DNA of 64,000 nt from Micromonospora sp. PLK6-60. Lineage in GTDB: Bacteria; Actinomycetota; Actinomycetes; Mycobacteriales; Micromonosporaceae. This document shows, piece by piece, positions 51,156-59,717 of the stretch. Below the pieces are notes generated by a model. It searched no databases and was not told where the DNA came from. It saw nothing but the letters and a program-made list of their open reading frames with translations. The stretch lies in assembly GCF_019890675.1 (NCBI RefSeq), contig NZ_JAIOAA010000002.1, positions 650,351-714,350 of the forward strand, given 5' to 3'. The number at the start of each line of letters is the position of its first letter. Position 1 is the first letter of the stretch. The position numbers were made by a program, and so were the translations under genes.

Positions 51156-51533
51156 GCACCTCTCCTTTGGTTGACCTGGAGGGTCGGCGCGGCAGGCGTG
51201 CCGCGCCGCCGCTCCGCGGTGCGAAGTGAGACGCAGGTATCGCCTCTCGTGGCCGCTCCGGCATCGCGGTTCCGGACGATGTCCCTGTCGGCGATGGGTA
51301 CGGGGGCGACGGCCGGATCGTTCAGCGTCCGGTGATCCGATCGAGCGCGTCGACGCCGCGTCGGTAATCGGCGATCGAAGGCGGCGCCGGCCGTGCTGCG
51401 CCAGGCCGGGGGCCGGGTGGTGCCGCGTCAGGCGGGAGCCGGGTGGTGCCATGGTGGCGTCCCCACGCGGGCCTTCGCGGTGTGGACAATGGGGCCGAAT
51501 TCACCAGGCCCCATTCACCGGTGAGGAGCAGCT
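51156..51533. other. 378-base intergenic region between divergent genes
   Basis: The region holds the promoters of the duplicated secreted protein (minus) and the 257-residue gene (plus). The only structure seen is a short direct repeat, GCCGGGTGGTGCC, near 51412 and 51438. No RNA gene, riboswitch or coding sequence can be supported. Confidence 0.5.
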
Positions 51534-52307
51534 GTGCCCAAGGACAGGCCGCCGTTCAGGATGCAGGCGATGCTCAGGCTGGAGCGCGGCACCGCGGACG
51601 CCGCCGAAACCCTGCGCCGATACGCTCCGCTCGCCGACGAGATCGGCGCCGACGGGATGGACGTCGACGTCGAACGCGCCGACCTGCTGCTGTCGGGCTG
51701 GCGCGTCGCCGGGAACGAGGAACGCGCCATGCACGACCTGGCCCACCCGCTGCTGCGCCGTTTCGGCTGGCGCGAGCAGGACTTCGGCTACTCGCCGAAT
51801 GTCCGCTACGCCGAAACCATGGGACCCCCGTCCGGCCCGCCGGCCACCCGCCTGGTGATTGATCGGGCCAGCCAGGAGATGGGTTGGGAGGGCGAGACCC
51901 ACGGCACCGGCCTCACCCCCGACCGCACGCTGGAGATCGAACCGGCCGAGGACGAGGTCGTCGCCCGGCTCTTCGTCGCCGTCCCGGCGACCACGATCGC
52001 CGGGACGGTGGCGGCGTTGGCGCCGTGGCTGGCCCGCGTCGAGCCCGCCGCGGTCGGGGTGGATCCGGGCCGCGCCGCTCTGTCGTACCTCGCCCGCGGC
52101 GACCTGCGGGCCGAGGCGGAGCGGCTCGGCCTGGGCCCGGTCGAGACCGGGCGGATCGAGGGGGACGCCGACCACGTGATCGAGACCGCCACGGCCACCG
52201 ACGGCACGACCCTCTGGCTGCGCCGCGGCACCGACCCGGTCTCCCCGTATTGGCCCGGCATCCTGGAGATCCGGGAGATGGTGCTCGACCCGTCCTACCC
52301 GGACTAG
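51534..52307 (+). CDS. Hypothetical protein (257 aa)
   Basis: A 257-residue soluble protein without signal peptide or membrane segment. Segments include MQAMLRLERGTADAAETLRR, MDVDVERADLLLSGWRV and DEVVARLFVAVPATTIAGTV. No domain is recognised. The GTG start follows GAGGAG by five bases. The TAG stop lies in a CTAG that is also the left end of a MITE-like element (52304-52472), so the original C-terminus may or may not have been the same. It converges on the SDR gene. Confidence 0.6.
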   Translation: MPKDRPPFRMQAMLRLERGTADAAETLRRYAPLADEIGADGMDVDVERADLLLSGWRVAGNEERAMHDLAHPLLRRFGWREQDFGYSPNVRYAETMGPPSGPPATRLVIDRASQEMGWEGETHGTGLTPDRTLEIEPAEDEVVARLFVAVPATTIAGTVAALAPWLARVEPAAVGVDPGRAALSYLARGDLRAEAERLGLGPVETGRIEGDADHVIETATATDGTTLWLRRGTDPVSPYWPGILEIREMVLDPSYPD

Positions 52308-52472
52308 GCCCTGTCCTGCCGATCATTGCCGGGCTGCGGCGGGCCCAGACGGCGACCGGCGGCGTTGTCGGTTCGTCCGGATACAACACCGGTATCCGCA
52401 CGAACCGCCGCCTTGCCGGACCGCCGCCTGGACCGCGCCTCGCACCGACATGATCGACAGGACAGGGCCTAG
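52304..52472. mobile_element. MITE-like element, 169 bp with 23-bp terminal inverted repeats
   Basis: Ends 52304-52326 (CTAGGCCCTGTCCTG...) and 52450-52472 are inverted repeats with one mismatch, both with CTAG outermost. The inside carries a second dyad (GGTTCGTCCGGATAC / GTATCCGCACGAACC, one mismatch) and no ORF. CTAG at both ends fits a 4-bp YTAR target duplication as made by IS5-type transposases. The left CTAG supplies the TAG stop of the plus gene and the right one the TAG stop of the minus gene. No transposase is present. Family assignment is inferred. Confidence 0.6.
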
Positions 52473-53179
52473 CGGGGCGGGCTGGGGTGGCCGTTCGCAC
52501 CGTCGGTGCGCTGCCGGGCGTCGGCGAAGACGGAGACGCGGGTGCGATGGTGGCGCGGAAACTCGACCTCGTCGATCGTCGCCACGGCCAGATCGGCGTA
52601 CGAGAGCTGGGCGACCGCCGGGTCCGGGGCGTGCTCCCCGCCGAGCTGGTAGCGGCCGGTGCGGGGTGCGTCCGGGCGCAATCCGGCGGGCGGGGTGAGC
52701 ACGAGCCAGTCGACCGGGGTTGCTGCCGCCCGGAGCCGGTCCAGGCCGGCCGTGTGGGCGAGGGCGAAGGGTCGCAACTCGACGGGCAGGACGGTGGGAT
52801 CGTCGAGCAGCAGCCGACCGTCCGGGCTCCTCAGGTTGGCGAACAGGCCGATGACGACCAGTCGGGGCACACCGACCTGGGCGAGACCCGCGAGCAGGGC
52901 GTCAGCGGCCCTGACGTAGAACTCCGGATCGAGGCCGACGGCGGCGAGGGCCGCGGGGTCGGACGCGGGGCTGACCGCGTGGACCACGGCGTCATGGCCC
53001 TGCGCGAGGGCGGAGATCGACTGCGGGTCGGTGACGTCACCGCGTACCGCGGCGGGGATGTCGGGATGTCTGCGCGGGTCCCGGACCACCGAGGTGACGT
53101 GGACTCCGCGGCGGTGCGCCTCGGCGGCGGTGGCGCGACCGGCCCGACCACCGGCTCCGAAGATCGCGATGCTGGTCAT
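52469..53179 (-). CDS. NAD(P)-binding oxidoreductase (atypical SDR, NmrA-like)
   Basis: A 236-residue protein. A Rossmann nucleotide-binding motif (IAIFGAGGRAGRATAAEAHR) opens it, then VTSVVRDP, GDVTDPQSISALAQGHDAVV and LVVIGLFANL. It matches the NAD(P)H-binding family near NmrA and flavin reductase-like proteins. Divergently transcribed HxlR regulators commonly control such redox enzymes in response to reactive electrophiles, and that arrangement exists here. Its TAG stop lies within the right end of the MITE-like element. Confidence 0.85.
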   Translation of the reverse strand: MTSIAIFGAGGRAGRATAAEAHRRGVHVTSVVRDPRRHPDIPAAVRGDVTDPQSISALAQGHDAVVHAVSPASDPAALAAVGLDPEFYVRAADALLAGLAQVGVPRLVVIGLFANLRSPDGRLLLDDPTVLPVELRPFALAHTAGLDRLRAAATPVDWLVLTPPAGLRPDAPRTGRYQLGGEHAPDPAVAQLSYADLAVATIDEVEFPRHHRTRVSVFADARQRTDGANGHPSPPR

Positions 53180-53239
53180 GGGGCGACGCTAGTCGGGTGA
53201 CCACCGGTTACCGCAACGATACCGGCCTATGGTGGAGCG

Positions 53240-53611
53240 GTGACGTCACGGCTCGACGCGGACATGTTCGACCCGGCGTGCCCGTCGGCGGCGCTGCCCT
53301 TCCGGATCGGCGACAAGTGGACCGGGATGGTGGTGCTGTGCCTGGAGCACGGGCCGCGCCGCTTCACCGAACTGCGGGTGCCGCTGCGTACGGTCACGCC
53401 GAAGGTCCTGACGGAGACCCTGCGGGCCATGGCCCGGGACGGCCTCATCACGCGTACGTCCTACGACGAGAACCCACCCCGCGTCGAGTACGCGCTGACG
53501 CCGCTCGGTCGGAGCCTGCTGACACTCATCGAGGCCGCGCGGACGTGGAGCCGAGCGAACATGTCCGAGCTGTTGGCCGCCCGCGCCTCGTTCGACTCCC
53601 GCCCACCGTGA
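53240..53611 (+). CDS. HxlR family winged-helix regulator
   Basis: A 123-residue regulator of the HxlR/DUF24 class: CPSAALPFRIGDKWTGMVVL, RRFTELRVPL, TPKVLTETLRAMARDGLITR and EYALTPLGRSLL. The conserved N-terminal Cys in DPACP is a typical redox or electrophile sensor. It is divergent from the oxidoreductase gene 60 bases away, its likely target. A -10 TATGGT (53228-53233) lies six bases before the GTG, suggesting a leaderless or short leader. The dyad GGTGACCACCGGTTACC just upstream is a possible operator. Confidence 0.88.
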   Translation: MTSRLDADMFDPACPSAALPFRIGDKWTGMVVLCLEHGPRRFTELRVPLRTVTPKVLTETLRAMARDGLITRTSYDENPPRVEYALTPLGRSLLTLIEAARTWSRANMSELLAARASFDSRPP

Positions 53612-53659
53612 CGGTGCGCGTTCGGGGGTGCGGGTTCGCACCCACACCCCCGGCCCTCC

Positions 53660-55393
53660 TCAGAGGGTGAGCACGACGGTGGAGATGCTGCGTGCGCCGA
53701 CGTTCACGGAGACCTGGTTTCCGTTCACGCCGGCCGGCTGGCTGGCCGCACTCGCGTTCTGCGAGGTGGCCACGTATTCCGCCTTCGAGACGTTCTGCGG
53801 TGCCTGGATGATGGCGTTGTTCACCGCGCTGGTCGACCGGTTGAGGATCACCAGGGTGACCTTCCCGTCACCCTGGTAGGCGGTCACCTCCAGCGGCGAC
53901 GCCTTCGAGCTCTTGGTCAGGCCGATCCGCTGGTAACCAGGGCGGACGTACTTGGCGAACTGCGAGAACGCGTATCCGCGCTTGAGCGGGGCGCCCGCCG
54001 TGGTGCCGTACGCGGACTCGCCATCGCCGATGAACGAGTAGTAGCGCTTGCCGTACCACCAGATGTAGGCGCTCCAGTTGGACTCCATCGACTTGTGCAC
54101 GGTGCGCATGATGTCGTCCAGCGTCTCGTTCCAGACCGCCGTGTTGCTGGGGTTGCCCCAGATGTTGGAGCCGCTGCCGTCGGCCTCGTGCAGGTTCCAC
54201 TCGGTCATCCATACCGGCTTGTTGTACTGCTGGGCCAGGGTGTACGGCTTCAGCCGGCCCGACGCCTCGGTGCCGTAGAGGTGCCCGCCGATGTAGCCGA
54301 TGTTGTTGCGGGCGGTCGCGTCGTTGAGGGTCGGATCGGTGTAGCTGTAGTTCAGGTTCACCGCCTCGGCGACCATCAGCTTGGTGTTCTGCACCTTGGC
54401 GCCCTGCTCCCGGACGAAGGTCTGCAGCTCGGTGCCGCTCCAGTCCATCGAGTCGTAGTCCGGGTGCCAGTCCGGCTCGTTCTGCACCGACGTGACGTCG
54501 ATCGTCACGCCCTGGTTGCGCATGTACTGCACGTAGCTGTTCAGGTGGTTGGCGTAGTCGTCGTAGTAGTCGGTCTTCAGCTTGCCGCCGTTGATCCGGC
54601 TGTTGTTCGTCTTCCAGGCCGCCGGCGCCGTCCACGGCGACGCCATGATCTTCACGTTCGACCCGTACGACTTCGCCGTCTTCAGGGCGCTCACCTGCGT
54701 CGACCACTCACTGGACACCGGCGAGAGGCCGGTGCGCACGATGGACAGGCCGAGCTGGTTGGGGCCCAGCCCGACCAGCGTCTGCGTCTCGGCCGTCGAC
54801 CACGCGCCACCCCAGATCGACACCGCGGCCCCGAACCCGTCGACCGTCTGGTACCGGGTGGCGGTGTTCACCGTGATGTCCGCCGGCCCGGCCGGCGGTG
54901 GAGTGGTGGGCGACGTCGTCGGCGTCGGTGTCGGCGTCGGCGTCGGTGACGTCGTGGGTGAGGTGGTCGGCGTGGTGCCGCCGGTGCAGGTGACCCCGTT
55001 GAGGGCGAAGCTGGTGGGGGCGGGGTTGCTGCTGCCCCAGGAGCCGTTGAAGCCGAACGAGGTGGTGCCGTTGGTGGGGATGGCGCCGTTGTAGCTGACG
55101 TTCCTGGCGGTGACGTTGGCGCCGCTCTGGCTGACGGTGGCGTTCCACGCCTCGGCAACGGTCTGGCCGGCGCTGTAGGACCAGGTCAGCGTCCAGCTGG
55201 AGACCGGGTCGCCGAGGTTGGTGATGGTGACGTTGGCGCCGAAGCCGCCCTGCCACTGTGACGACACGGCGTAGTTCACCGCGCAGCCGGCGGCCGCGGC
55301 CCCGGCCGGCATCGCCACCGCGGCCGCCGCCGAGGCCAGCAGCACGGTGCCGGCCGTCACCAGCGCGGTACGGCGCAATCTGAGTCTTCTCAC
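53660..55393 (-). CDS. Secreted GH30 xylanase with N-terminal CBM2
   Basis: A 577-residue enzyme with a signal peptide (to about 35). A CBM2 (about 36-135, [32 protein letters not shown]) and a Pro/Thr linker precede a GH30 catalytic region (about 175-577). The acid/base is Glu306 in SVQNEPDW and the nucleophile is Glu398 in WMTEWNLHE. It resembles subfamily 8 glucuronoxylanases; endo-xylanase activity is inferred. The GTG start at 55393 has GAGGAG upstream and lies 19 bases after the GH62 stop, so the two are an operon. The CBM2-coding DNA is nearly identical to that of the GH62 gene. Confidence 0.9.
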   Translation of the reverse strand: MRRLRLRRTALVTAGTVLLASAAAAVAMPAGAAAAGCAVNYAVSSQWQGGFGANVTITNLGDPVSSWTLTWSYSAGQTVAEAWNATVSQSGANVTARNVSYNGAIPTNGTTSFGFNGSWGSSNPAPTSFALNGVTCTGGTTPTTSPTTSPTPTPTPTPTTSPTTPPPAGPADITVNTATRYQTVDGFGAAVSIWGGAWSTAETQTLVGLGPNQLGLSIVRTGLSPVSSEWSTQVSALKTAKSYGSNVKIMASPWTAPAAWKTNNSRINGGKLKTDYYDDYANHLNSYVQYMRNQGVTIDVTSVQNEPDWHPDYDSMDWSGTELQTFVREQGAKVQNTKLMVAEAVNLNYSYTDPTLNDATARNNIGYIGGHLYGTEASGRLKPYTLAQQYNKPVWMTEWNLHEADGSGSNIWGNPSNTAVWNETLDDIMRTVHKSMESNWSAYIWWYGKRYYSFIGDGESAYGTTAGAPLKRGYAFSQFAKYVRPGYQRIGLTKSSKASPLEVTAYQGDGKVTLVILNRSTSAVNNAIIQAPQNVSKAEYVATSQNASAASQPAGVNGNQVSVNVGARSISTVVLTL

Positions 55394-55412
55394 GAGAACT
55401 CTCCTCGAACCG

Positions 55413-56837
55413 TCAACGCTGGAGGGTCAGCAGACCCGGCCGGTAGGGCAGCAGACCGTAGTCGCCGCCGGAGCTGGGAGACCGCCCCTGGTAGAGCAGC
55501 TGGAGGTTGCAGGGGTCGACGGTGAAGGTCTGGTCGGCGGTGGTGCGGATCAGCTCGCCGTGGCTGATGTCGTTGGTCCAGGTGGCGCCGCTGTTGGCCT
55601 TGCCGGCGAAGGGGTTGCTCTCGGTGGCGGCGTTCGGGGTCCAGGTGCCGTTGAGGCTGGTGGCGGTGAATGACCGGAAGTAGCGGCCCTGCGAACCGAT
55701 CGCCTCGACGAGCATGAGATAGCGGCTCTGGCCCCGCAGCTTGTAGACCTGCACCGCCTCGAACAGGTTGTTCGTGCTGTCGCTCATGATGGTCGTGTAG
55801 TTCGAACCGAAGTTGCCGGGGAAGTTCCCGATCGGCATGCTGGCCCGGTAGATCTTGCCGTTGTCCCCGGCGAAGAACAGGTACATGTTCTGGTCGTCGG
55901 CGATCAGCGTCTGGTCGATCGGGCCGGTGCCGGAGCCGGAGATGCTGCCGGTGAACAGCGGTTGCGCCGACGACCAGCCGTTCGGGTTGGTCGGATCGGT
56001 GGAGGTCTTGTAGGAGAACGCGGTGCCGCCCCACTGGTAGGCGAGCACCCAGATGTTGCGCGGGGCGAAGTAGAACAGCGTCGGCGCGACCGTGCCCTGC
56101 GACATGCCGTTCTGGCTGGCCGTGGCCATGTCCGACCAGTTGGTGAACGGGCTGAAGTTCATCGAGCCCCAGGACGAGCCGAAGTCGTGCGTGGTGGCGT
56201 AGACCAGGTGCTTGCCGTTGTACGGGACGACGGTGAAGTCCTTCAGCGACACCCAGCCCGACTTCGGCTGGGCCAGCGCCCCGGTCGACGACCAGCGGTA
56301 GGACGACGGCAGGTTGCACGTGCCGGTCGGCGGGGGCGTGGTCGTCGGCGTCGGGCCGGGGGTGGGCGAGTTCGTCGGCGACGCGGTCGGCGAGCTGGTC
56401 GGTGACGTGGTGGGGGTGGTGCCGCCGGTGCAGGTGACCCCGTTGAGGGCGAAGCTGGTGGGGGCGGGGTTGCTGCTGCCCCAGGAGCCGTTGAAGCCGA
56501 ACGAGGTGGTGCCGTTGGTGGGGATGGCGCCGTTGTAGTCGACGTTCCTGGCGGTGACGTTGGCGCCGCTCTGGGTCAGGCTGGTGTTCCAGAACTGGGT
56601 GACGGTCTGACCGGCGCCGAAGGACCAGGTCAGCGTCCAGCTGGAGACGGGATCGCCGAGGTTGGTGATGGTGACGTTGGCGCCGAAGCCGCCCTGCCAC
56701 TGTGACGACACGGCGTAGTTCACCGAGCAGCCCGCCGCCGCGGCCCCGGCGGGCAGCGCGGCGACGACCCCCGCCGACGCCAGCAGCGCGACGCCGGCCG
56801 ACACCAGCCCGACATTGGCGGCCCTGGATCTGGACAT
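55413..56837 (-). CDS. Secreted GH62 alpha-L-arabinofuranosidase with N-terminal CBM2
   Basis: A 474-residue enzyme. Signal peptide (to about 35), CBM2 (about 36-135), Thr/Pro linker, then the GH62 five-bladed propeller (about 170-474). It has [60 protein letters not shown] and [20 protein letters not shown]. It removes arabinose side chains from arabinoxylan, complementing the GH30 xylanase encoded next. ATG with AGGAGG seven bases upstream. A CebR-like palindrome (56923-56936) lies about 90 bases upstream and probably controls the operon. Confidence 0.92.
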   Translation of the reverse strand: MSRSRAANVGLVSAGVALLASAGVVAALPAGAAAAGCSVNYAVSSQWQGGFGANVTITNLGDPVSSWTLTWSFGAGQTVTQFWNTSLTQSGANVTARNVDYNGAIPTNGTTSFGFNGSWGSSNPAPTSFALNGVTCTGGTTPTTSPTSSPTASPTNSPTPGPTPTTTPPPTGTCNLPSSYRWSSTGALAQPKSGWVSLKDFTVVPYNGKHLVYATTHDFGSSWGSMNFSPFTNWSDMATASQNGMSQGTVAPTLFYFAPRNIWVLAYQWGGTAFSYKTSTDPTNPNGWSSAQPLFTGSISGSGTGPIDQTLIADDQNMYLFFAGDNGKIYRASMPIGNFPGNFGSNYTTIMSDSTNNLFEAVQVYKLRGQSRYLMLVEAIGSQGRYFRSFTATSLNGTWTPNAATESNPFAGKANSGATWTNDISHGELIRTTADQTFTVDPCNLQLLYQGRSPSSGGDYGLLPYRPGLLTLQR

Positions 56838-56890
56838 AACGCAACCTCCTGTGGTGGTGGCGGCTTACGCATTCGTAGGAGTGATTATTT

Positions 56891-56936
56891 TGTGAGCGTT
56901 AACAGCCGCGTCAGGTATGTTACGGGAGCGCTCCCA
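56891..56936. promoter_or_regulatory. CebR-like operator and second half-site upstream of the xylan operon
   Basis: CGGGAGCGCTCCCA (56923-56936) differs by one base from TGGGAGCGCTCCCA, the CebR/CelR operator that controls cellulase genes in Streptomyces and Thermobifida. A second partial dyad, TGTGAGCGTTAACA (56891-56904), lies 32 bases closer to the GH62 gene. Both are upstream of the minus-strand GH62-GH30 operon. Confidence 0.65.
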
Positions 56937-57040
56937 TGCGCTCAATGGGGCAAATTCGTGGATGACGTCGGCCGATGCGTCGACCATCCGCCTGGCGACG
57001 TCGGGCCGGCTTTGGGGCCCCCGACGGACGCCTGCCGGGC

Positions 57041-57089
57041 AGATCTTGGCGACTTCCTCTTCGCGCCGAACGACAACTTGCCAAGATCT
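57041..57089. repeat. Dispersed palindromic repeat, copy C
   Basis: Arms AGATCTTGGC (57041-57050) and GCCAAGATCT, inner bases partly paired, with the centre TCGCGCCGAACG. Related in layout to copies at 20262-20312 and 57188-57232. Confidence 0.55.
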
Positions 57090-57187
57090 CGCCTCGCGTC
57101 CGGTCGACGATGAGGTGGGACCGACAAACCGGGCAACGAGCGCCCCACAAACCCGCCGAACGTCGCCCGCCGGCGCCACCGCGCGCG

Positions 57188-57232
57188 ATCGTGGACAGTT
57201 GCCGTCAGCCGCGAACGGAAGCTGTCCAAGAT
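57188..57232. repeat. Dispersed palindromic repeat, copy B
   Basis: Arms ATCGTGGACAGTT (57188-57200) and AGCTGTCCAAGAT (57220-57232) around CCGTCAGCCGCGAACGG. The centre and arms closely match copy A at 20262-20312. The 535-base gap 56838-57372 otherwise holds only copy C, the GH62 operator and a possible promoter (TTGACA at 57298-57303). Confidence 0.6.
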
Positions 57233-57297
57233 TGACGTCGGGAGCGGCGTCGGGGGCGGCGGCGGGCCGTGCCGGCCGCTCGGGGGTGGGCAGTGCA

Positions 57298-57326
57298 TTG
57301 ACAACGATGAGCGGTCGGAGAAGGCT
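57298..57326 (+). promoter_or_regulatory. Possible promoter of the ThiF/M50/peptide operon
   Basis: A perfect -35 TTGACA (57298-57303) is followed after 17 bases by AAGGCT (57321-57326), a poor -10. The start point would be about 45 bases before the thiF-like ATG. Confidence 0.35.
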
Positions 57327-57372
57327 GGCGGACAGCGACACGCACGACGGCAGTCTCACGGGGGAGATGGCC

Positions 57373-58473
57373 ATGAGGCGTCCACGCGTCAAGCCCGAGC
57401 ACCACCCCTACCGCGTCGACGGCGGCGTACGCATCGGTGGGCCGACCTACGGCATCGCCGCCGAGGTGGCGGACCCGAGCGGCGCCGTCTGGACCCTGTT
57501 GCAGGCGATGGACGGCACCCGTGGCGTCGACCGGATCGTCCGGCGGGTGCGCGACGCGCACCCGGCGGAGTCACCCGAGGCGATCCGCGCCGCGCTGGCC
57601 CGCTTCGTCGAGTCCGGGTACGTCGAGGACGCCGGCGCGCCCGACCCGCCGGAGCTGACCGAGCGCGACAAGGAACGCTTCGACCGGAGCCGGGCGTACT
57701 TCCGGTGGATGGACCTGACCCCGCGGGCCAGCACCTGGGAGCCGCAGGTCGCGCTGCGCCGAGCCCGGGTCACCCTGGTCGGGCTGGGTGGCACCGGCGG
57801 GGTGGCCGCGCTGGCCCTGGCCGCCAGCGGGGTGGGCCGGCTGGTCTGCGTCGACGCCGACGTGGTGGAACTGTCCAACCTGAACCGTCAGGTGCTCTAC
57901 ACCGAGCAGGACATCGGCCTGGCCAAGGTCGACGCGGCGGTGGCCCGGCTGCGAGGGCTGAACTCCGCCGTCGAGGTCACCGGCGTACGGCAGCGGGTCG
58001 GCTGCGCCGACGACGTCGCCGCCCTGGCGAAGGAGTGCGACGTGCTGGTCCTCTCCGCCGACCGGCCGCAGCCGGACGTCCGGATCTGGACCAACCGCGC
58101 CTGCCTGGCCACCGGCACGGCCTGGGTGGACGCCGGTTACCACGGCCCGCTGGTGCAGGTCGGCTCGTACGTGCCGGGCGCGGGGCCCTGCTGGGAGTGC
58201 GTCCGCGCGGCGGACGGCGACCGCCACCGCGCCGTGGGGATCGAGTACGCCGACACCGCGCTGCGCAACGCGGCGGTGGCGAACGCGGTGGCCGCGCCGT
58301 CGGCGGGCATCTCCGGCTACCTCGCGGCGCACCACGCGCTCGCCCTGATCACCGGGGTGCCGGCGCGGCCGCCCGGCCGGGTGGACGCGGTGAACCTGAT
58401 GGCGCTGGATGCGACGTTCACCCTCGACGACCCACGCCGAGCCGACTGCCCGGCCTGCGGGGCGCTGCGATGA
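57373..58473 (+). CDS. ThiF/E1-like adenylyltransferase with N-terminal RRE (RiPP-type)
   Basis: A 366-residue enzyme. The N-terminal about 85 residues (HPYRVDGGVRIGGPTYGIAA, WTLLQAMDGTRGVDRIVRRV) form a winged-helix, PqqD-like RiPP recognition element as in ocin-ThiF/TOMM leader-binding proteins. A ThiF/MoeB ATP-binding domain follows: GLGGTGG at 137-143, CVDADVVELSNLNRQVLYTE, and a zinc tetrad Cys273/Cys276 (CWEC) and Cys359/Cys362 (CPAC). It should bind a leader peptide and activate a carboxylate by adenylation. It overlaps the M50 gene by ATGA, which in turn overlaps a 39-codon gene. The chemistry is not known. Start ATG 57373 (GGGGGAG upstream); ATG 57367 is possible. Confidence 0.82.
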   Translation: MRRPRVKPEHHPYRVDGGVRIGGPTYGIAAEVADPSGAVWTLLQAMDGTRGVDRIVRRVRDAHPAESPEAIRAALARFVESGYVEDAGAPDPPELTERDKERFDRSRAYFRWMDLTPRASTWEPQVALRRARVTLVGLGGTGGVAALALAASGVGRLVCVDADVVELSNLNRQVLYTEQDIGLAKVDAAVARLRGLNSAVEVTGVRQRVGCADDVAALAKECDVLVLSADRPQPDVRIWTNRACLATGTAWVDAGYHGPLVQVGSYVPGAGPCWECVRAADGDRHRAVGIEYADTALRNAAVANAVAAPSAGISGYLAAHHALALITGVPARPPGRVDAVNLMALDATFTLDDPRRADCPACGALR

Positions 58474-59717
58474 GCGCCCCCACCACGGTCACCGGCACGA
58501 CCCGGGTCCGGCTGCACCCGCTGCACCTGCGCGCCGAGGGCGATTCGTGGATCGTCGGGCGGGTCGAGACCGGCGAGTTCATCGCGGTGCCGCCCGTCGG
58601 GCGGCGGGCCGTCACCCTGCTGGCGGACGGCACGGTCGACGAGGTACGCGCCCGGTTGCGGGCGGAGACCGGCGCCGACGTCGACGTGGCCGCCTTCGTC
58701 GCGTCCCTGGTCGACCTCGGGTTCGTCGCCGAGCTCGACGACCGCGCGCTGGCGCAGCCACCCGTACCCCGGTCGATGCTGCCGTGGCTGCGGCCGGCGC
58801 ACGTGCGCTGGCTGCTGCACCCGGCGGTCGCCCTGGCCGCCGCGGCGCTCGTCGTCGCGGCGCTGGCGGCGATCGCGGTCGACCCCACTCTGGCGCCGAG
58901 CCACCGCGACCTGCTGTGGAGCGGCAGCAGCGGGCTGGTGCTGCTCGGCAACTTCGTCATCGTCTGGTCGCTGATCCTGCTGCACGAGTTCGCCCACCTG
59001 CTGACCGCGCGGGCCGCCGGCGCGCCGGGGCGGATGAGCCTCGGCACCCGCCTGCAGTTCCTGGTGGCGCAGACCGACGTCAGCGGGGTGTGGGCCGCGC
59101 CGCGGCGGGCGCGGCTGACCGTCTATCTCGCCGGGATCGCGCTCAACCTGGTGGTGTCCGCCGCCGCCGTGCTGGTGCTCGCCGGCACCGGCCCGGCCGG
59201 GACGGCCGGTGACCTGTTGGCGGCGGTCGGGTTGCTCTCGCTGACCCTGGTCCCCGCCCAGTTCCTGGTCTTCATGCGCACCGACGCGTACTTCGTCCTC
59301 CAGGACCTGACCGGCTGCGCCAACCTGTACGCCGACGGCTCGGCGTACGCCCGCCACCTGGGCCGGCGGGTGCTGCGCCGAGGTGGGCCGGGCGAGGACC
59401 CGAGCCGACGGCTGACGCCGCGCGAGCGGGTCGCGGTGCGCGTCTACACCGTCGTGCTCGTCGTCGGGACCATCGCCTGCCTGGCCGTCGCGGCGCTGGT
59501 CACGCTGCCGGTCAGCGTCACGTTGTTCACCACGGCCGCGCACACGGTCGTCGCCGGAGGCACCGCCGCGGAACTGTTCGACGCGGCGGCGTTCGTCGGC
59601 GTCAGCCTGCTGTGCCTCGTGCTGTGGACCAGAGCCTGGTGGCACCGGCATGGCCAGCGGGTCCGCCGGGAGATCAGCCGTACCCGCCGACGGGGTGAAG
59701 GGAGGTGGACGGCATGA
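58470..59717 (+). CDS. Membrane M50-like zinc metalloprotease with N-terminal PqqD-like domain
   Basis: A 415-residue protein. Residues about 10-80 are PqqD-like (IVGRVETGEFIAVPPVGRRA, AAFVASLVDLGFVAEL). An intramembrane protease region with six or more helices follows. The zinc motif is HEFAH with His172, Glu173 and His176 in ILLHEFAHLLTARA, and the likely third ligand is Asp272 in FMRTDAYFVLQD. Such M50 proteins accompany RiPP clusters and are thought to cleave the leader peptide and/or release the product. The ATG overlaps the thiF-like stop, and its own stop overlaps the precursor ATG. The Arg-rich C-terminal tail is cytoplasmic. Confidence 0.82.
   Translation: MSAPTTVTGTTRVRLHPLHLRAEGDSWIVGRVETGEFIAVPPVGRRAVTLLADGTVDEVRARLRAETGADVDVAAFVASLVDLGFVAELDDRALAQPPVPRSMLPWLRPAHVRWLLHPAVALAAAALVVAALAAIAVDPTLAPSHRDLLWSGSSGLVLLGNFVIVWSLILLHEFAHLLTARAAGAPGRMSLGTRLQFLVAQTDVSGVWAAPRRARLTVYLAGIALNLVVSAAAVLVLAGTGPAGTAGDLLAAVGLLSLTLVPAQFLVFMRTDAYFVLQDLTGCANLYADGSAYARHLGRRVLRRGGPGEDPSRRLTPRERVAVRVYTVVLVVGTIACLAVAALVTLPVSVTLFTTAAHTVVAGGTAAELFDAAAFVGVSLLCLVLWTRAWWHRHGQRVRREISRTRRRGEGRWTA

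Noticed and set aside
50560..51174. A plus-strand 204-codon frame opposite the duplicated secreted protein
   Set aside because: It is antisense to a gene with a signal peptide, good ribosome-binding site and internally duplicated protein sequence, and is Pro/Ala/Phe-rich.
51156..51533. A riboswitch upstream of the secreted duplicated protein
   Set aside because: No recognisable aptamer core or stable paired architecture was seen by eye in the leader.
52304..52472. A rho-independent terminator rather than a mobile element
   Set aside because: The arms are 123 bases apart, bounded by CTAG on both sides, with a second nested dyad, which fits a MITE better than a simple hairpin, though it may also terminate transcription.
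56917..57372. A 152-codon N-terminal extension of the ThiF-like protein
   Set aside because: It crosses two palindromic repeats and an operator region; the ATG at 57373 has GGGGGAG and begins the RRE domain.
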